61,558 bases of DNA from Gracilaria vermiculophylla (Eukaryota > Rhodophyta > Florideophyceae > Gracilariales > Gracilariaceae), in NCBI GenBank assembly GCA_019155205.2, contig JAHNZQ020003150.1:867854-929411 (forward strand), in the 5' to 3' direction. The notes under the pieces are model-generated. The model saw only the letters and a program-made list of their open reading frames with translations. It was not told where the DNA came from and did not search any database. Below are positions 57,039 to 61,558 of the stretch, one piece after another. Positions within the stretch are counted from its first letter, which is position 1, and the number at the start of each line of letters is the position of its first letter. A program made the position numbers and the translations under genes.

Positions 57039-57584
57039 TGTGGTACCTCCAGTTCTTCTTTCGAGTTGGTAGTGCACAACGTCCGTTAGGAGTTTTTAAT
57101 GGCACCGAAGATGCGAGTTCTTAAAGGTGATCTCCGGTAATCTCTTTCACGAGAAGGGGGAATCCTGCAAGGGAATCTGCAAACACCAAGCGGAAACGGG
57201 GGTTCAATGGGTGGACAACGGCCCTGCAGGCGCTTTTACGAGGTGACCTGGTAATTGTCAGCTTGGAATCCGCTGGATATTCGACAAGAGTCTCCAAACG
57301 GAAAAAAAAGGTTCAAGGGTGTTTTTTTACTTTACTAGAGGTGGAGCTCGACCGGCTGATTGAGTACAACCCTGGGAGCTCGCCTCAGCAGGTCTCATTA
57401 CTGTACAAATTACATGCAACAATGAACTAAAGTAAATCTAAAATCTAGCGTTCGTGAAGTGTACTGTAGCACACATGGGCCGAATAGTGCATCACGCGGC
57501 TCGTTTAATAAATTACGAATCCGGTCTAGGAATACACCGTCGTAAATCCACTTTAAAGTACCGCTTAGGATCCACTGCACTACA
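57039..57584 (-). repeat. B4 3' LTR (546 bp)
   Basis: The plus strand starts TGTGGTACCTCC and ends CACTGCACTACA before TACCCTCTTTCC. It is the most diverged LTR of the B family in this window. Confidence 0.85.
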
Positions 57585-58327
57585 TACCCTCTTTCCTGAA
57601 TTTTTCAGCGTTCTTGAGGCGCATGTTTCCTCATATTGATCCTGAAGTGGCTCCTAAGAGCGTGAACGCCCTAACGGTCTCCCCATTATGCGATGCATCC
57701 CGCCTTCCGGAGAGTTTTCCTGAAATCTCCAGCCTAGGCGCAGTGGACCGACCGTGGGTTTCCGTATCTCCTTCGAGGCATTTTCTGTTGCCTAGCGCTT
57801 CCGACTCAGCTTCTTTTTCCCGTTCTCGGTGCCCCTTCGCTGGTGCTACAGCTCTAGTTGGTGCTTATCTCTTCCGCGCTCTCCAGTGTCATCTGCAGGG
57901 CGTCGACGTCCTTTCTTCGCGGTTGGAGCGTGGGCCGGTTTGGTCTGTTCGCTGTTCTCTCCCGTGGTTCGGGGCGGGGGTTCTTCACGGCACCAAACTC
58001 TGCGATTCCCTCGAGGGTCCCTTTCGGGAAGCGCTCAACCCCTCCTGTATGCTCTTGCACACCCAGTAACAGCGCCTCATTCATAATATTTCCTCCTGAG
58101 GTACCGTCCGATCCCGTGGTTTATGAGCAAGATCCTTGTCATGGTGCTCTATACCCCCTTACAGCTCCCTGCCGTACTCTCCGCGCATTCCACGATGGCG
58201 TCCTGACGCGGCTCGCTCCCTTGTCGGGTATGCAACCGTGAGCCGCTGCCTCAGTGGCATTCGGTCTATCTCTATTGGTGCTACGACTCATTCAGTCCTC
58301 ATCGTGCCAACTACGTACAACTTCGAA

Positions 58328-60208
58328 ATGACGTCTCCGGCCCCAGCTCCTACTTCTTCGTTCGATCCTGAGGTATATCACACCTGTAACAGTGCGCCGC
58401 TTCGCCGGGGGAGCACTTTGACCGTCGCGCTACACGGGTCTTTGTGCCCTTCCATGACAGGCAAGTTAGTCTCCCGTGCCCCATGGAGGACGACATCCAC
58501 CATTTCGGAGCGTATCTACAGGAGATAAGGTTCCGCATAGTACCGGAAATGGCTTGGGACGTCCAGAGGCGGAACTGGGTGGACGCTTTTCGCGCTCACT
58601 GGCTCCATACTCCGGGGCACGATGAAAACGCTCCAAACAAGGTGAGGCACGGCGATAATATTTACCTCAGGTGTGCCAAAGAGCGTGAGATCCCGACTCG
58701 ACTCCAATTACTCCTCCACATGGATTGCGCACACCATTGAGCGGGACGGCCCAATAGCATCGCGTATGGACGTTCCGCCCTTACGGTGCTGTCCTCAGAC
58801 CCCCCTTACGATGTCTTTTAATGGTTGTAACGCAACTGATGGCGGCCGCACCTTGCGAATGAGCCTCGAGAGCGGAACGCCTTCGGATACTTTTATGCTT
58901 GGCACAACACGAAGGTCTAGGACATGCCTTCCGGGAAACGTCCAAAGTATTACTGCAAGGAGAACGACTTCTGGAAGGACCATTGGGTCTCTTCGCACGT
59001 CTATGTTGCGACGTCCACCATGCTCGTGTATCATATCTCAGAGGTTCTCGATCCAAATGATTCCTCATCACTGTTCGTCATGTCGATCGTCTCGACGGAA
59101 ATGGCAGTCTGTATTTTGGCGGTTTATCTGCAGGCAGCTAACGAGGGCGTGACTTCCTATACTCGGTGCCGCAACGGTCCCCTCTATTGAGATTCATCAC
59201 ATCACCCAACAACTGGACGTTTGCTACCCTTGACAACGACAACTATCCAGGTCACTTGCTCCTTACGAAGTCATAATCTGGTCAGGAGCACCACGTGGAG
59301 CGAGTCCAGGGCGGAGAAGCTTCTGAAGTACAACCTGCAGGTGGCTTGGAACGATACGCCGGGCTTAAATTGTAATGACAATGGCGAAGAGAAGCTTACC
59401 TCATTTCGAGGAGCCTCAATGGAGACCATGACGAGCGAGCCTACCCGGCTTTTCCGGGTCTTGCCCCTTCTCGGATTTTCACGTGCCACGGCTCCGTGCC
59501 CGCGACTATGATCCCACGGTGGAGAGTCTGGTGATCCATAAGCCTCTTTCGCTACAGGCTGCGTCGCAGAACGTGGGTGGTCCTTCTGAGTTCGGAGCGC
59601 AGCCTCAAGAAACAATGTCGTATCCTTCCGAAGTAGTTGCCGACGTGCCGTCTAGGGATGAGAACGAGACTACTCCTGTACCGGCTGCTTTTGCCCTTAT
59701 AGTGCAATCCAGACTGCGGTGCGTTCCGGTGCCGGTTTTTCAGCCTCGCCTGCGAAGCGTTCCGGTTCCCGTACTGCCGTTTTCTCCGCTGTCGGCTGCT
59801 CCATACTTGGCCCTGTCGACCTCCGCGGCGGTGCCAGCAGAATGCACTTAAGAGCCCACTGTCCCAGCCGGTGTGTCATCTTCGACTCCTTCTCTAGCGG
59901 TTGTTGTTCCGTCGATGGAGGTCGCCGCTTCTGGCGCACCCTCGGGCGGGATATCCTTCGGGGCTCTGGATACTGCCTTCCAGGAATCACGACAGGCGTG
60001 CTTGATGACGGGCTACCTTGATCCGACTTCTCTTGTAGAAGCTATGCGCGAGGCTCGTAACTGAGTCCTAGAGCTCCATATGGCCCGGCCAGACCGAGTC
60101 TTGATATCGGCCATCAAGGAGAGCCTGCTGAAGTTCTTCGAGAGCCGAGTGCGAACGGCGAAAGTTCACCTGGAGGCAGAGTATGAGACGCCACTAGGTG
60201 ACCTGTAG
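58328..60208 (+). pseudogene. B4 antisense gene, unknown protein
   Basis: From ATG 58328 (MTSPAPAPTSSFDPEVYH) to TAG 60206-60208, 1,881 bp against 1,884 in B1. Pieces in shifting frames: 58444-58740 (VSLPCPMEDDIHHFGAYLQ, NWVDAFRAHWLH), 58924-59190 (MPSGKRPKYYCKENDFW), 59221-59511 (TTWSESRAEKLLKYNLQVAW), 59483-59851 (LRSVPVP repeats) and 59873-60064 (LVEAMREARN). It has more frameshifts than B1, consistent with its greater age. The retained start, stop and length support one ancestral gene. Confidence 0.75.
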
Positions 60209-60299
60209 CCGTGACATAACCGGGCGATGGGAGTAAATGCACGGTAGCGATGGAATAAGATATCCTTGAGTTGGAGCAAAAGCTCCCTGAGCGGTAATT

Positions 60300-61313
60300 G
60301 CTATACAGATGGGCCGTGCCCTAGCGCCCAGATACACGAAATGCCGCCGCTGGAGCGTACGAAAAGCATACAATGGCGGTCTGGAGGCAAAAAGAGAACT
60401 CTATGTGAGGCATAGATAGCAAAGAACGAAAAACGAACTCCGGTTCCGGGCCTTTTTTCCGTCCCAAAACTTAAACGCCTATGCGGAGATGTGTTTCCGC
60501 ACTGGATGGGCGGGAAGTCTTCTGATGACGTTCTCTGGGATGTATCTCGGAGGTTATACCGTTTCATTCTTTACGGCGTATCCGTACCGGCGGATGTGAT
60601 ACAGTATCCCTGCTGGGTTTTGTCGGTGAGAGACGAAATGGTCTACTGCATACAGGATATCCCCGTGAGGGGTCCCAATGGCGTCCAGAGCTTTTTTCAA
60701 TGGTTTTGTGAGAGGTATGATGGGATTTCTAGTACCCATCACTGTTGTTGCTTCTGAGGTGGTTTTGGGAGGACGTTCCGAGTATTATTCCTGAGGTGGG
60801 TTGGAGGGAATTTCTGAAGGGCTGGGCATCGGAATTTTCATCACCCGATTACGAGAGACGATGCTTCGGAGCTCGCTTACCTCGATGACGACAGTGTCCC
60901 TGTAGGTGAACAGGAATTTGTAAGGCTCTGAGGTATTTGGCGCTAACTTGCACGTGACGTCTGACGGTTCATCGGATGTCTCCCCACGTTTGTCGAAGAA
61001 GACCTCGTCGACTTCCTTCAAGTGAGGGCCTTCTTTCACGTTCCGGTCGAGATCCTGTTTATACCTCCTCTGAAAGGCGTTGAGTCTTTCCTTTGCGAAG
61101 GAGAGCGCGTCTTAATACCTCTTAAAGATGGAGCGTTTTGCTTAAGCTTCTGTCGATGCTGAAGCCCCATCCGCTGGGTGCGCCGTGGCGCGTGCCGCAA
61201 TAACGGCACGAGGTGAGATACACGAGAGCACCAGATTTAAAGCAGCGATACCCGTAAAGCAGTGCACCTGCAGATTGTATGCATACGTGAACCAGCCCAC
61301 GTATGCGTCCCAC
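60300..61313 (-). pseudogene. B4 pol C-terminus relic
   Basis: 61313-61122 is the integrase region after the catalytic core (GALLYGYRCFKSGALVYL, a frame of the family's TAPFNLVLSR block). 61039-60785 reads KEGPHLKEVDEVFFDKRGE, and 60742-60554 and 60567-60301 hold the chromodomain-like tail (ILYAVDHFVSHRQNPAGILY). Stops and shifts throughout. Confidence 0.75.
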
Positions 61314-61558
61314 GTCGGTGTTCTCGGAATGCTAGATAAGGGTGCTAGATTGCAAGTTTGTTAAGGAATCACTCAAAAAAACTACGAAAACGCTAGATTC
61401 TGCTAGTTCGCGGTGGTTGGCAAGCAAAAATAAATATTTTTTGGAAATCACTCTTTCATATTTTCTATTGCTCTCCGTCCATAGTACCGCAATTCGCTAG
61501 TTTCAAGTTTAGAGCAAGTTCTTTGCTCACTAAACGCTAGTTAGAGGGCTCGAAATGG
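61314..61558. other. AT-rich flank, nothing seen
   Basis: Unrelated to the B family. A short motif (TGCTAGAT, GCTAGATT) recurs a few times, with no further structure noticed. Confidence 0.4.

Larger units (their letters stand above)
57039..61313 (-). mobile_element. Chromovirus B4, 5' half lost
   Basis: Minus-strand B copy with 3' LTR (57039-57584), polypurine tract, antisense gene on the plus strand (58328-60208), worn hairpins and pol back to the integrase (GWDAYVG region) at about 61313, where homology to the other copies stops and AT-rich DNA begins. The 5 bp before the LTR are ATTTC; no partner can be found. Confidence 0.85.

Overview
This window is a eukaryotic nuclear stretch made almost entirely of LTR retrotransposons in different states of decay. 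I found no cellular gene I could defend. The evidence is TG...CA long terminal repeats with 5-bp target duplications, polypurine tracts, tRNA-type primer sites, and the gag, protease, reverse transcriptase, RNase H and integrase motifs of the Ty3/gypsy and Ty1/copia classes. The surrounding DNA is AT-rich and the elements are richer in G+C. A 100-N run (36681-36780) marks an assembly gap. The host cannot be named from sequence alone. A repeat-rich red alga or another non-model protist or fungus-like genome would fit, with low confidence.

Layout. 1-1566: no assignable gene. 1567-2061 (+): Tc1/mariner transposase relic. 2295-6905 (-): decayed copia-class element whose pol carries a Tudor-like domain between integrase and RT (element T). 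7099-7658 and 18183-19016 (+): chromovirus integrase and C-terminus (element A), split by 7659-18177 (+), a full Ty3 chromovirus (B1) with 553-bp LTRs and AAGAT duplications. 19899-20650 (+): orphan gag. 21250-22945 (-): copia relic D. 24352-30789 (-): full chromovirus E with 367-bp LTRs and AAAAC duplications, itself hit by a solo copia LTR (29523-30085, CGCAA duplications). About 33080-35261 (+): copia C, cut in its integrase by B2. 35262-43150 (-): B2. 43163-47607 (+): B3, joined head to head with B2. 47618-52162 (-): copia F. 52163-55430 (-): gypsy relic G. 57039-61313 (-): B4.

The most unusual content is the B family. All four copies carry, between the end of pol and the 3' LTR, a long open frame on the strand opposite to gag-pol. 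It is about 627 codons, with nearly the same length in each copy, and its protein differs between copies mostly by conservative replacements. I recognise no domain in it. Pol and this antisense frame converge tail to tail on a roughly 240-bp spacer holding two hairpins; both are recognisable in B1, B2 and B3 and only remnants remain in B4. This looks like an element with a coding antisense gene.

Other structural points: copia C and F both have primer sites matching the anticodon arm of initiator tRNA-Met (half-tRNA priming, as in Drosophila copia). The leader of element E holds two hairpins with an identical 13-nt loop and different, complementary stems. Most broken genes carry isolated stop codons, often TGG to TGA or CAG to TAG, rather than frameshifts.
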